Notes under the pieces: model-generated
The model's input: only the letters and a program-made list of their open reading frames with translations
Told to the model about the DNA's origin: nothing
The model's database searches: none
Position numbers and translations under genes: made by a program
Assembly: GCF_026343335.1 (NCBI RefSeq)
Contig: NZ_JAPELX010000001.1
Span: 2,232,001-2,296,000, forward strand
Length of the DNA: 64,000 nt
Direction: 5' to 3'
From: Streptomyces sp. NBC_00078
GTDB lineage: Bacteria; Actinomycetota; Actinomycetes; Streptomycetales; Streptomycetaceae
Shown here: positions 26,103 to 34,548 of the stretch, in pieces
Layout: each line of letters begins with the position of its first letter
Numbering within the stretch: position 1 is the first letter of the stretch

Positions 26103-26366
26103 TCAGGTGCCCGAAACCAGCCGCCTGGGTACGCTGCGCGGTCGGACCTCTACGTCCGTGTCGCGATGCAGCAGGCCGTTCACGAAGCTGCGACTGCGGC
26201 CCAGTTCGTCGGCGATCTCGTGGATGGAAGCACCGGCGGCGTACCTCTCAGCGGCGATCTTCGCGTAGCGCTCCCGCTCGGCTCCGAGGGCGTACCTGCC
26301 GTGGTTCGGGTACGGGATGTGCTTCCATCCAGGACTCCTGGGGTTCGTGTTCGGAGGCGCAGCCAT
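26103..26366 (-). CDS. Small helix-turn-helix protein
   Basis: 87 residues. The centre forms a helix-turn-helix, AAERYAAGASIHEIADELGR followed by SRSFVNGLLHR, resembling the helix-turn-helix of small Streptomyces DNA-binding proteins and of resolvase ends. The N-terminus has WKHIPYPNHGRYALG. It is divergent from the lipoprotein gene. A pair of direct repeats in the shared upstream region could be its operator. The start may also be a GTG two codons earlier. The target is unknown. Confidence 0.65.
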   Translation of the reverse strand: MAAPPNTNPRSPGWKHIPYPNHGRYALGAERERYAKIAAERYAAGASIHEIADELGRSRSFVNGLLHRDTDVEVRPRSVPRRLVSGT

Positions 26367-26416
26367 GTTCACAGACTTCGTTGCGTTACGAAACAGTGAC
26401 CATGCGACACCTCAGT

Positions 26417-26436
26417 TCACGGTTACTCACGGTGAC
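26417..26436. promoter_or_regulatory. Tandem 10-bp direct repeats, possible operator
   Basis: TCACGGTTAC immediately followed by TCACGGTGAC (9 of 10 identical), exactly one helical turn apart, in the 190-base divergent region between the HTH gene and the lipoprotein gene. The spacing suits a dimeric DNA-binding protein. The regulator is inferred to be the adjacent HTH protein. Confidence 0.45.
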
Positions 26437-26556
26437 CTTTGCCCGATTTGACCCGGTTGGGCGGCCGGCCTTGACGTAAAAGCCGCCTGGTGTCACCCAA
26501 ATCCCGCCGATAGCGTTGGCACACTCGTGAAACCCTCGCCTCACCGGGAGTCATCC

Positions 26557-27219
26557 GTGAACCGCCGCTCCACCGTGCTCGCAGCCGCCGCGCTGACCAC
26601 TGTCGCGGCCCTGTCGCTGTCCGCCTGCGGGAGCGGTGATGACAGCTCCAAGGGCAACGACAAGATCGCAGGGGCGGACGCCGGCAACGACTCGTCGGCA
26701 ACGGCCTCGCCGAGTGCGTCCACTTCGACGGTTGCCGGTCGCCCCGAGATCAAACTGCCGTCGGACCTCACCATGGCGTTCGAGGGCGGGAAGACGGGCG
26801 ACTCCGTCAAGGACGCCGTACTCGCTGACAGCGCTGAACGCATGCGTGCTGTCAATGCGGCAATTGCAGGGACGGACCCCAAGGAACAGGCACTGAACTT
26901 CTACGACACCGGCAGGGCGCTGCAAGCTGCCGTGACCTGGGTGGGGAAGTTCAAAAAGGCCAACCTCGGCATGACGGGCGCGATCCGGTACTACGACCGG
27001 ACGGTGACACTCGACGGCAGCAAGGCAGCCTCGGTCGTGTTCTGCTCCGACGAGAGCAAGGGGTACGCCAAGGACCTCGAGACCAACAAGGCCAAGGTCA
27101 CTGCTCCTTCCGACGATGACTTCATCCTTTACAACACCCGGTTGGAGAAGAACGAAGCTGGGGTCTGGCAGACCTCGCGCATCATTTCAACGGCGGGAGC
27201 GAAGCAGTGCCTGAAGTGA
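26557..27219 (+). CDS. Secreted lipoprotein, unknown function
   Basis: 220 residues from a GTG with GGGAG seven bases before it. The signal peptide ends in lipobox LSAC with the lipidated Cys at residue 24, followed by a Ser/Thr/Gly/Asp-rich linker to about residue 65. The remaining domain (DLTMAFEGGKTGDSVKDAVL to the end) looks alpha/beta and has two Cys residues (VVFCSDE, KQCLK) that may pair. I do not recognise the family beyond hypothetical actinomycete lipoproteins. The stop overlaps the start of the next gene, so the two are translationally coupled. Confidence 0.8.
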   Translation: MNRRSTVLAAAALTTVAALSLSACGSGDDSSKGNDKIAGADAGNDSSATASPSASTSTVAGRPEIKLPSDLTMAFEGGKTGDSVKDAVLADSAERMRAVNAAIAGTDPKEQALNFYDTGRALQAAVTWVGKFKKANLGMTGAIRYYDRTVTLDGSKAASVVFCSDESKGYAKDLETNKAKVTAPSDDDFILYNTRLEKNEAGVWQTSRIISTAGAKQCLK

Positions 27220-28248
27220 AAGCGAAACGAGCACTCGGTGTCCTCGTCCTCGCTGCGGCTCTCGTCACGCTGAATGCATCGAGCGCTTGGGCAGGCATCA
27301 CCCCTGGGGACGGAAGCCATGAGACCGACACCGATGTGGTGGCCGACACCAGCGGGGACAAGGTTGCGGTCGGAGCCGGATCGGTCGTTTTCGACCGCTC
27401 CAAGAACGGCTCCGGTCAATCAGCAGGCCCGGTTGCCTCGACCACCACGTGGACGCCGCCGGCCTGCTACTACTCCCCGACCTATACCCCCGCCGATCTC
27501 AAGGCGTACTTGGAACCGATCTGGGCGCAAGAGTCAACAGGCTACGAATGGGACGCCAAGCAGCGCGATTACTACGTCAACGGCCATCCCTACAAGGACT
27601 TCAACAAAGAGAACGCCGACAAGGGTTACTGGTGGGACTCGCATGTCACACCGGGACGAGAAGGCGACCCGGCGTCTCTGAAGTGTGACAAGTCGATCTT
27701 CTGGGTCGACAAGGGCGACGATCCGCCTGCCGACGCTCCACAGGCCGTCACCCCCAAAGTGCTTGCTGAACTGGCATACGCGGAGACCCGGGTGCCGTCG
27801 ACGACTGTGAAGCTTGCCCCGGCCGGCGCGACGAAGGTCAACCTGCCGACTTGGGCGTGGCTTGATGCGGCCAAGTTCAAGCCGGTATCAGTGACGGCGA
27901 GAGTCCCCCTTGCTGGGCACCTACGCCACGGCGACCGCCGAGCCGGTGTCGCTGAAGATCGACCCGGGCACTGACGACGCCATCACCTACCCTGCTTCCG
28001 GCGAGTGCCAGCTCAACGCCGATGGTTCCATCGGCGAGCCCTACGCCAAGGGCAAGGCCAACGAGGCCCCGCTGTGCGGAGTGAAGTACCTGCACTCGTC
28101 GGGCGATGGCACCTACTCGCTCAAGGCCACCGTCACCTGGAAGATCAACTGGACGGGCTCCGGGGGAGCGGGTGGCGACCTGCCCGACGGCACCTTCGGC
28201 GCCACCCAGGACGTCGTGGTCCAGGAGATCCAGGCCGTCAACCGCTGA
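27207..28248 (+). pseudogene. Secreted protein gene broken by a one-base frameshift
   Basis: The 5' frame (GTG 27207, GGGAG before it) gives a Sec signal peptide ending around SSAWAG and about 200 residues of an extracellular protein rich in Tyr/Trp/Pro (TTWTPPACYYSPTYTPADLK, KGYWWDSHVTPG). At the C5 run 27905-27909 the frame is lost and would end at 27974. The missing part continues smoothly one frame over (LGTYATATAEPVSLKIDPGT to the stop at 28248). Removing one base restores a single product of about 346 residues. It is either a real inactivation or a base-calling error in the C run. Function is unknown. It overlaps the lipoprotein gene. Confidence 0.8.
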
Positions 28249-28459
28249 CTGCGTGAGGGCGCGAGGCCCGCTTGTGCTCGGGTCGGAGCCCCCTGACCTT
28301 CCCCTATGCCCTCTTCGCCTGACCAGGCTCCTGAGCAACGGCGTACGCCTGTACGATCGACCGAATCCCCCCATGCAGTCAGGGCCTGCCCCCGGGCTGG
28401 GCAACCAAGCCTCTTCGCTGAGCACACATCCTGAGCCCTCATCACTTACAGGAACACAC

Positions 28460-29110
28460 ATGACCGACTCCTCGTTCAGTGACGATGCCAAGGCGCAATC
28501 CCTTCTCAACCGGTCATTGCCCGATGCCGAGCATCAGCGCCGCCGGAGGTGGCTAATCGTTGGAGGTGCAGTGGTCGTCGCCGCCCTGCTCGTCGGTGGT
28601 GGTACATGGTTGGCCACGAGGGGTGGCAGCGATGACTCCGCACAGCATGCACCGGTGCTGCCGACCGCGTTCGCGGGGTATAAGGAGGCTGCGCCTCACG
28701 ATACTGAATGGACCGAAATCGGCTCAGACTCGGTCAATACTGATATCACCAAGGGGCGGGTCAACCTGACTTATCGAGCTCCGGGTGGGAAGGCGTTGAT
28801 AATCCGTGCCCAATACTGGCCGCATGCCACCCTCGAACCGGCGGGACCGAACGACGAACTTCGCTCGGTCTACAATTCGGCGATCGATCCGCGACGGGTC
28901 AAGACGTATCCGGCGGGTGCCGTCGGCGGAAAGATTCGGTGCGCGGACATCACCACCGGTGCGGTCACATTCACCACGTGCGGTTGGCACAACAACACTA
29001 CCGACGTCACCTTGGCTCCCATGCTCAACCACCGCGAGATCGTATCCGCCGAAGCACCCGCCTATCTCCGAACCTTCATCAACGCCCTGAAAATCGCACC
29101 GTCGCAGTGA
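28460..29110 (+). CDS. Single-pass membrane protein, unknown function
   Basis: 216 residues. A charged cytoplasmic N-terminus (TDSSFSDDAKAQSLLNRSLP, then QRRRRW) precedes one membrane segment (LIVGGAVVVAALLVGGGTWLA), and the rest faces outward, with two Cys (KIRCADITTG, FTTCGWHNN) likely forming a disulfide. The base composition is visibly less GC-rich than the surroundings. The stop lies three bases from the stop of the convergent large gene. It belongs to the same island as the lipoprotein and secreted-protein genes, and all three are predicted to act at the cell surface. Confidence 0.78.
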   Translation: MTDSSFSDDAKAQSLLNRSLPDAEHQRRRRWLIVGGAVVVAALLVGGGTWLATRGGSDDSAQHAPVLPTAFAGYKEAAPHDTEWTEIGSDSVNTDITKGRVNLTYRAPGGKALIIRAQYWPHATLEPAGPNDELRSVYNSAIDPRRVKTYPAGAVGGKIRCADITTGAVTFTTCGWHNNTTDVTLAPMLNHREIVSAEAPAYLRTFINALKIAPSQ

Positions 29111-29113
29111 GCA

Positions 29114-31225
29114 TCAGTCTGGGATGTTCTGGAACTCCTGAGATGCCTGGAAACCGTCGCGCTGCACTTTGGTGACCACGGCGTAGTCTTGAAGCCACCG
29201 TGAGTACGCGTTCAGTTGCCGCGGGCTCATCTTGTTCGGGTCCATCACTTGCCCCACAGAAGTCAGGAAGTTGCCGGCTGGGCTCTTGATGTAGTTCTTC
29301 GGGTCGCCTGTGTACGTCGTGCCGTCCTTGCCGTGCGGCCCGACAGTGACCGGTTTGGTGAGAGTGGGGTCGAACCCGGGTTTCACACCGCTGCCCGAGT
29401 CCCCGGCAAGCTGATTGTTCGCGAGTCTCTGGTAAGCATCGCGCCACGACGTGTCCAACTCGGCCTCTGACAGGCTCTTGTACTTGTCCGCAAGCCCGCC
29501 CGGCGCCTCCTCGGGCTTGACGCTCACCTGTTCTGCCAGCCAGTCCGTGAGCAGGCCCTGCGCGGAGTCGCCGAGCCCGGTGAGCTGTTCCTTGCCCATG
29601 TCGGCGACGGCAGTGGTGCCGCCCGTCGCGGCCGCCTTCGCCCCGTCGAATGCCGTCTCGATCAGCTTCTTGCGGAACTCGTTCACGCTGTCCGCCCACG
29701 CCTTGGCGTCGCCTTCGATGGATCCCTTGGCGTAGGTGAAGGCCGTGCCATACGCCTTCATCATCAGGCCGCGCTTCATCGCCAGGTACTCGATTGCATG
29801 GTCGTCCGAACGGTCTGTGTGTACACGCTTGTTGTCGACTTGCTTACGGTATGTGTCGAAGAGCGCACTCAGCTCGCCCGCCGCCCGTGGGTCCCGAGCC
29901 GCCTCGTTCATCAGCGCCTGCCACATCGGTGCACCCGCCTCCAGGCCGATGCGGGACGGGTCCTGGCCGTTCAGGAATGCCTTCTCATCCCACTTGGAGG
30001 CTTCCTCCGCGAAACCGCCAGATGTCGCATCGCCCATCCAGAACTTGTCGGCGACGGGAGAGGTGATTCCGTTCTCCATGTCCTTCCAGTACGAAGTGAC
30101 CAGCTGCGAGTAGAAGTAGTCCACACTCTCGATGGGGTGGATGTCCTTTTCATCACCGTTCATGTGCTTGTAGTTGTCGAACATGAGGTGCGCGGTCAGC
30201 TTCTCGGCGAGAGCCTCGTTCGTCGGGCGCAGGGCGATGGTGGCGGAGTGCAGCACCTTGACCAGGGCGGCCGAGCGGGACTTGTCCCATGTACCGGCAG
30301 GGTTGTAGAGCATGTTCTGGATGGTGTCGTAGTCATGGCTCATCCATTCGCCGGACGCCTCGGGGTTGCTGGCGATGGCGTTGAACAACTGTGCGTAGTG
30401 GTCGGCCTCCCAGGGGCCCTTCCCGCTGCTGTTCATCCACTCGTTCTCGAAGGTCTTCTGGTCCTTGGAGAAGACCCGACCGCCGAGTGCGACCAAGAAG
30501 TCCTTGTCGTACGTCCCGCCGGCGAGAAGCGGCATCAGCCGGTCCGGTCGGAAGCCGCGCTGCGGGTCCATGGCGAACTTGTCGAACCACTTGCTCCAGT
30601 TGGCCTGCTTCTCCTTGGTGGTCTTGCCGTCGAAGGCCACCTGCGTGAACGTGCCGAGTGTCCTGGCGACGAGATTCCGGTCATGGGTCAGCGCGTCCGG
30701 GTGCTTGTCGTAGTAGTCGTCGTAGGGATCGTCGGCCATCTCGTTGGACAGCCACACCAGCTTGTCCGGTCCGAGGGTGCTGTAGAAGGCCTTGACGAAG
30801 TCACCGTCGTCGGCATTCGCCTCCAGGGCGGCGAAGAGTTCCGCCGAGTTGCTGCCGCGGAAGTCCTTCTTGAACCGCTCCGCCAGCGCCTTTCCGTTGC
30901 GTTCGGCTGCGGCCTTCTGGCCCACCATGGCCTCGTCGATCGTTACCATCGCCGTGCCCTTGGGGGCATTCGGATACGGCTTCCCACCGTTGCCGTTGCC
31001 GGTGACGGCCAGGGCTAGGTGGTAGCGGCGGATCAGCAGTGGTACCTGGTCGTCCAGCCAGCCGCAGATGCCGAGGAGTTGGGTCAAAGGTTGTGTGTCG
31101 ATGCCGTGCCGCTCGAAGTTCGACTTGATCCAGGACACGCTGTCGCGCAACCGCTCCTTGTCCTTCTTGACTGAGCCGATCATGCCGTTCAGCGCCTTGG
31201 AGTCGATCCCCGAGAACTCGCCCAT
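29114..31225 (-). CDS. Large helical protein, DUF6571-like, partner of a WXG100-like protein
   Basis: 703 residues with no signal peptide and no clear membrane segment, mostly predicted helical and acidic. The N-terminus (DSKALNGMIGSVKKDKERLR, then DSVSWIKSNFERHGID) resembles the helical start of ESX/polymorphic-toxin-type substrates. The middle is rich in Trp and Asp (YDKDFLVALGGRVFSKDQ, WEADHYAQLFNAIASNPEAS). Streptomyces genomes contain several proteins of this kind, which I recall as DUF6571. Their function is not established. GGGGAGAGGG precedes the ATG. It is 48 bases downstream of the WXG100-like gene on the same strand, so the two are probably one operon. Confidence 0.75.
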   Translation of the reverse strand: MGEFSGIDSKALNGMIGSVKKDKERLRDSVSWIKSNFERHGIDTQPLTQLLGICGWLDDQVPLLIRRYHLALAVTGNGNGGKPYPNAPKGTAMVTIDEAMVGQKAAAERNGKALAERFKKDFRGSNSAELFAALEANADDGDFVKAFYSTLGPDKLVWLSNEMADDPYDDYYDKHPDALTHDRNLVARTLGTFTQVAFDGKTTKEKQANWSKWFDKFAMDPQRGFRPDRLMPLLAGGTYDKDFLVALGGRVFSKDQKTFENEWMNSSGKGPWEADHYAQLFNAIASNPEASGEWMSHDYDTIQNMLYNPAGTWDKSRSAALVKVLHSATIALRPTNEALAEKLTAHLMFDNYKHMNGDEKDIHPIESVDYFYSQLVTSYWKDMENGITSPVADKFWMGDATSGGFAEEASKWDEKAFLNGQDPSRIGLEAGAPMWQALMNEAARDPRAAGELSALFDTYRKQVDNKRVHTDRSDDHAIEYLAMKRGLMMKAYGTAFTYAKGSIEGDAKAWADSVNEFRKKLIETAFDGAKAAATGGTTAVADMGKEQLTGLGDSAQGLLTDWLAEQVSVKPEEAPGGLADKYKSLSEAELDTSWRDAYQRLANNQLAGDSGSGVKPGFDPTLTKPVTVGPHGKDGTTYTGDPKNYIKSPAGNFLTSVGQVMDPNKMSPRQLNAYSRWLQDYAVVTKVQRDGFQASQEFQNIPD

Positions 31226-31273
31226 GTCCCTCTCCCCGTTGGTGGTACGTGCGCTGTCACCACACGCCTGGCA

Positions 31274-31591
31274 TCAGTAGCCCTGCAGATCCATGCGCAT
31301 CATCTTGGCCTCGCCCGGGGTCACCTTCTCCGGACACTTGGCGATCTCCGCATCCACCGCCGGAATGAGCTTCTCCACCAGGACCTTCATACGCGACCGT
31401 CGCCCCTCGAGATCCTTGGCCCAGTTACTGGCTGCCTTGCCGACCCAGACCTTCTTGCTACCCATGTCCTTGGCGGCGGTCTCGAGCTGCTTCTTCAGCA
31501 TCTCGGTCTCGGTCTTGAGGCTGTTTTTGAGGCTCTCCAAGGAGGCCAGGTATGGATTGTCCACTTTCGGCTGGGTACTTGGGTCTCCCAC
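31274..31591 (-). CDS. WXG100-like small helical protein
   Basis: 105 residues from a GTG with GAGAGGG before it. Two long amphipathic helices flank a turn containing W49-V50-G51, the position and spacing of the WXG motif of ESAT-6-like proteins. The size also fits (about 100 residues). There is no signal peptide. A C-terminal YxxxD/E export signal is not evident. No EccC ATPase or other type VII component is in the window, so any export would depend on a system encoded elsewhere. The downstream 703-residue protein is the likely partner. Confidence 0.7.
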   Translation of the reverse strand: MGDPSTQPKVDNPYLASLESLKNSLKTETEMLKKQLETAAKDMGSKKVWVGKAASNWAKDLEGRRSRMKVLVEKLIPAVDAEIAKCPEKVTPGEAKMMRMDLQGY

Positions 31592-31713
31592 GGTCGTCCC
31601 TCTCGAAATCGCGGCTGTGTAGGCCGAGTTGCATGATCTCATGCAGGAACCGGGCCTGGCATGGAGCCTTGCAGTCGGTCGCCGGGGGTGAGGTTCGCCC
31701 AGGGCGCCCCGAC

Positions 31714-31862
31714 TACTGGTGTTCTGAGTCGGGAATTCGCTGCGTAAGTCCGTACTGGTTGGGCGTGATGGCCGGGTGGCGAGGACGGGACGACCGAAGG
31801 CCGAGCTGGTGCTGACCGGTGGCGAGCCCGAGACGTTGACGCGTCGGGCGAGACGCCAGACG
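31714..31862 (+). mobile_element. Truncated IS630-family end
   Basis: The first ~150 bases of the same element as at 25631-25996, in opposite orientation: TACTGGTGTTCTGAGTCGGG, then the transposase start (RPKAELVLTGGEPETLTRRA). Similarity to the first copy stops near 31862, about 68 bases before the stop of the SDR gene. No second end is present. Together with the first copy it brackets the 26.0-31.7 kb island, both with the transposase 5' end facing inward. Confidence 0.8.
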
Positions 31863-31929
31863 TCGAGGGGACGGGTAGGGGCGGCGGGGGCGGGACACCC
31901 CTCAGGCACGGCCCCTCAGGCACGCCCCC

Positions 31930-32835
31930 TCACGCCCCGTACACCGCCCCCGGCACCTCGGCCCCCGCCAGCAGCTTCAGGACCGCCTCCCCCGTCTCCC
32001 CCGGACTCCACCGCGCCCCCTTGTCGGCGCTCGGCCCCGGCCGCCAGCCCTCCATGACCGTGATCCGGCCGCCCTCGGATTCGAAGACCCGCCCGCTCAC
32101 ACCGGTGCTTGCGGCGGAGCCCAGCCAGACGACGAGCGGCGACACGTTCTCGGGGGCCATCGCGTCGAAGCCGGACACGGGCGCCGTCATCGTGTCGGCG
32201 AAGGTGCCTTCCGTCATGCGGGTCCGGGCCGCGGGCGCGATCGCGTTGACCTGGACGCCGTAGCGGGCGAGTTCGGCCGCGGCGACCAGCGTGAGCCCCA
32301 CGATGCCGGCCTTCGCGGCGCTGTAGTTTCCCTGCCCGACCGATCCCAGCAGCCCGGCTCCGCTGCTGGTGTTGACGATCCGGGCCGCCGGTACGCGTCC
32401 TGCCTTGGCCTGCGCCCGCCAGTGCGCTGCGGCGTGCCTCAGCGGTAGGAAGTGGCCTTTCAGGTGGACGCGCAGGACGGCGTCCCAGTCGTCCTCGTCG
32501 AGGTTGACGAGCATCCGGTCGCGCAGGAAGCCTGCGTTGTTGACGAGGGTGTCGAGCCGGCCGTACGTCGTGAGGGCCGTCGTGATCAGGGAGGACGCGC
32601 CGTCGGTGGTGGCGATGTCGCCGCCGTGGGCGACCGCCTCGCCGCCTGCCGTGCGGATCTCGTCCACGACCCGGCCGGCCGGGCTGTCGGGGCCAGGTGT
32701 CCCGTCCAGCCCCACGCCCAGGTCGTTGACCACCAGCCGCGCGCCCTCCGCCGCGAACGCGAGCGCGTGTGCGCGCCCGAGCCCACGGCCGGCGCCGGTG
32801 ACGATCACGACCCGGCCGTCGCAGATTCCGCTCAT
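31930..32835 (-). CDS. Short-chain dehydrogenase, Rv3548c-like (KstR2 regulon type)
   Basis: 301 residues of an SDR with the NAD(P) site TGAGRGLGRAHALAFAAEGA, NNAGFLRD, catalytic Ser (NTSSGAGLLG) and YSAAK. It resembles the MFE-2/HSD17B4-type 3-hydroxyacyl-CoA dehydrogenases. In M. tuberculosis the homologue Rv3548c lies at the same place next to a second SDR, echA20 and ipdA, inside the KstR2 regulon, so a beta-oxidation step on the steroid ring C/D remnant is likely. GGAGACG precedes the ATG. The gene is second in a two-gene unit with the SDR at 32837. Confidence 0.88.
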   Translation of the reverse strand: MSGICDGRVVIVTGAGRGLGRAHALAFAAEGARLVVNDLGVGLDGTPGPDSPAGRVVDEIRTAGGEAVAHGGDIATTDGASSLITTALTTYGRLDTLVNNAGFLRDRMLVNLDEDDWDAVLRVHLKGHFLPLRHAAAHWRAQAKAGRVPAARIVNTSSGAGLLGSVGQGNYSAAKAGIVGLTLVAAAELARYGVQVNAIAPAARTRMTEGTFADTMTAPVSGFDAMAPENVSPLVVWLGSAASTGVSGRVFESEGGRITVMEGWRPGPSADKGARWSPGETGEAVLKLLAGAEVPGAVYGA

Positions 32836-32836
32836 C

Positions 32837-33595
32837 TCACGTCTCCTTGTTGGCAGTTGCCGCGTCCAGGAACGCCGGCCGCTCCCCGCCCCCGTGCACC
32901 AGCAGACTCGCCCCGCTGATGTAGGCGGCCGCGTCGGAGGCGAGGAAGACGGCGGCCGCGCCGACGTCGGCGGGTGTGGCCAGGCGGCCGAGCGGCACCG
33001 TGCGGGAGACCGCCTCGACGGCGTCCTCGCCGCCGTAGTGGAGGTGGGCCAGCTCGGTGCGGACCATGCCGACGACGAGGGTGTTCACACGGACCTGGGG
33101 CGCCCACTCCACGGCCATCGACCGGGCGAGGTTCTCCAGGCCCGCTTTGGCCGCCCCGTACGCCGCCGAACCGGGCGACGGGCGGCTGCCGCTGACGCTG
33201 CCGATCATCACGACTGCGCCCCCGGCCCGTCTGAGGTGCTCGTACGCGGCGAGGGAGGCCGTCAGGGGAGCGACGAGGTTCAGTTCGAGTACGCGCGCGT
33301 GCCGTTCCGCGTCCGCGTCGGCCAGCCGCCGGTAGGGGCCGCCGCCCGCGTTGTTGACGAGGACGTCGAGCCGGGGCAGCGCGTCGAAGAGGGCGCGTAC
33401 GGCGGGTGGATCGCGCAGGTCCAGCGGGGCGAACTCGACACCCTCGGCGGGCACTTCGGGCGGTCTGCGCGCAACTGCGACGACTCGCGCGCCGGCCTCG
33501 GCGAAGGCTTTCGCGATCCCGGCCCCGACGCCGCGCGTGCCGCCGGTGACGACGACGGTCCTGCCGCTCAGTTGCGGCCGGCGAACGTCACTCAT
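32837..33595 (-). CDS. Short-chain dehydrogenase, Rv3549c-like (KstR2 regulon type)
   Basis: 252 residues of a classical SDR: VVVTGGTRGVGAGIAKAFAE, VLVNNAGGGPYRRL, IGSVSGSRPSP and catalytic YGAAKAG. The ATG at 33595 has GAGG before it. A much longer open frame upstream runs through the divergent promoter and is rejected. It is divergent from echA20, and the operator-like palindrome at 33736 lies between them. By position it matches Rv3549c of the mycobacterial steroid (HIP) degradation locus. The exact substrate is not assigned. Confidence 0.88.
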   Translation of the reverse strand: MSDVRRPQLSGRTVVVTGGTRGVGAGIAKAFAEAGARVVAVARRPPEVPAEGVEFAPLDLRDPPAVRALFDALPRLDVLVNNAGGGPYRRLADADAERHARVLELNLVAPLTASLAAYEHLRRAGGAVVMIGSVSGSRPSPGSAAYGAAKAGLENLARSMAVEWAPQVRVNTLVVGMVRTELAHLHYGGEDAVEAVSRTVPLGRLATPADVGAAAVFLASDAAAYISGASLLVHGGGERPAFLDAATANKET

Positions 33596-33735
33596 GTTCG
33601 CCTCGCGATGTCCGCTTCGGCCACCGCTTCTGGCCTGCTTTTCCTGCTGGGGGTCCGGGGGTCGCCCCTCGGAATAGTGCGGTATCCACAGGCCTTCCCG
33701 CTCCGATCCGACGGCTGCTAGCTTCGAAGCCTCAC

Positions 33736-33753
33736 ACCTAACAAATGTTTGGT
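33736..33753. promoter_or_regulatory. Candidate KstR2 operator, echA20 side
   Basis: ACCTAACAAATGTTTGGT is an imperfect palindrome. On the opposite strand it reads ACCAAACATTTGTTAGGT, 16 of 18 identical to the site at 40015. It resembles the mycobacterial KstR2 motif AnCAAGnnCTTGnT with two differences. It lies between the divergent SDR and echA20 genes. Its position argues for the downstream echA20 start. Confidence 0.7.
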
Positions 33754-33789
33754 GGAAAGGCGTTGGTTGGAAAGGTAGCTGATGCGCGC

Positions 33790-34548
33790 ATGGGTGTCTC
33801 CACCTCGTTTCCGGAAAGCGGGCCCGAAGAGGAGGGAATCGCGGTCGTGACGGTCGACTTCCCGCCGGTGAACGCGCTGCCGGTGGACGGCTGGTTCGCG
33901 CTGGCCGACGCCGTGCGCGCGGCGGGCCGCGACCCGCAGGTGCGGTGCGTGGTGCTGACCGCACCGGGGCGGGGGTTCAACGCGGGCGTGGACATCAAGG
34001 AGATACAGGCACAAGGACCGAGCGCGCTGGTCGGCGCCAACCGCGGCTGCTTCGAGGCGTTCGCGGCGGTGTACGAGTGCGCGGTGCCGGTGGTGGCGGC
34101 GGTGCAGGGCTTCTGCCTGGGCGGCGGCATCGGACTGGTGGGGAACGCGGACGTGATCGTGGCGAGCGAGGACGCCGTCTTCGGCCTGCCGGAGCTGGAC
34201 CGGGGCGCCCTGGGCGCGGCGACACATCTGGCCCGTCTGGTCCCGCAGCACCTGATGCGCGCGCTCTACTACACCTCGCGCACCGCGAGCGCGGCCGAGC
34301 TGCACGCGCACGGCTCGGTGTGGCGCGTGGTGCCGCGCGAGGAACTGCACACCGCCGCACTGGAGTTGGCGCGCGAGATAGCCGCCAAGGACGGGGAGCT
34401 GCTGCGCCTGGCCAAGGCCGCCATCAACGGCATCGACCCGGTCGACGTGCGCCGCAGCTACCGCTTCGAGCAGGGGTTCACGTTCGAGGCGAACGCGGTC
34501 GGGGTGGCCGACCGGGTCAGGGACACGTTCGGGAAGGAGGGTGCGTAG
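33790..34548 (+). CDS. echA20: Enoyl-CoA hydratase/isomerase family, EchA20-like ring D hydrolase
   Basis: 252 residues of a crotonase-fold protein: VTVDFPPVNALPVDGWFALA, GRGFNAGVDIKEIQ (oxyanion hole), CLGGGIGLVGNADVIVA and GLPELDRGALGAATHLARLV. The last two segments are characteristic of EchA20 rather than of ordinary hydratases. EchA20 of M. tuberculosis hydrolyses ring D of the HIP-derived CoA thioester. Start: the ATG at 33790 is preferred because an earlier ATG at 33745 lies inside the operator-like palindrome. The spacing to the GGAAAGG is long. TAGATG joins it to ipdA. Confidence 0.88.
   Translation: MGVSTSFPESGPEEEGIAVVTVDFPPVNALPVDGWFALADAVRAAGRDPQVRCVVLTAPGRGFNAGVDIKEIQAQGPSALVGANRGCFEAFAAVYECAVPVVAAVQGFCLGGGIGLVGNADVIVASEDAVFGLPELDRGALGAATHLARLVPQHLMRALYYTSRTASAAELHAHGSVWRVVPREELHTAALELAREIAAKDGELLRLAKAAINGIDPVDVRRSYRFEQGFTFEANAVGVADRVRDTFGKEGA

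Noticed and set aside
26000..31713. A complete type VII secretion system
   Set aside because: Only WXG100-like and partner proteins are present. No EccB, EccC, EccD, EccE or mycosin gene is in the window.
25631..31862. A composite transposon carrying the 26-31.7 kb island
   Set aside because: Both IS copies are defective and one has a single end, so mobilisation as a unit is not supported. They may be independent insertions.
31866..31930. CCCTCAGGCACG repeats next to the truncated IS
   Set aside because: Two imperfect copies just after the SDR stop. Not enough to call a repeat element.
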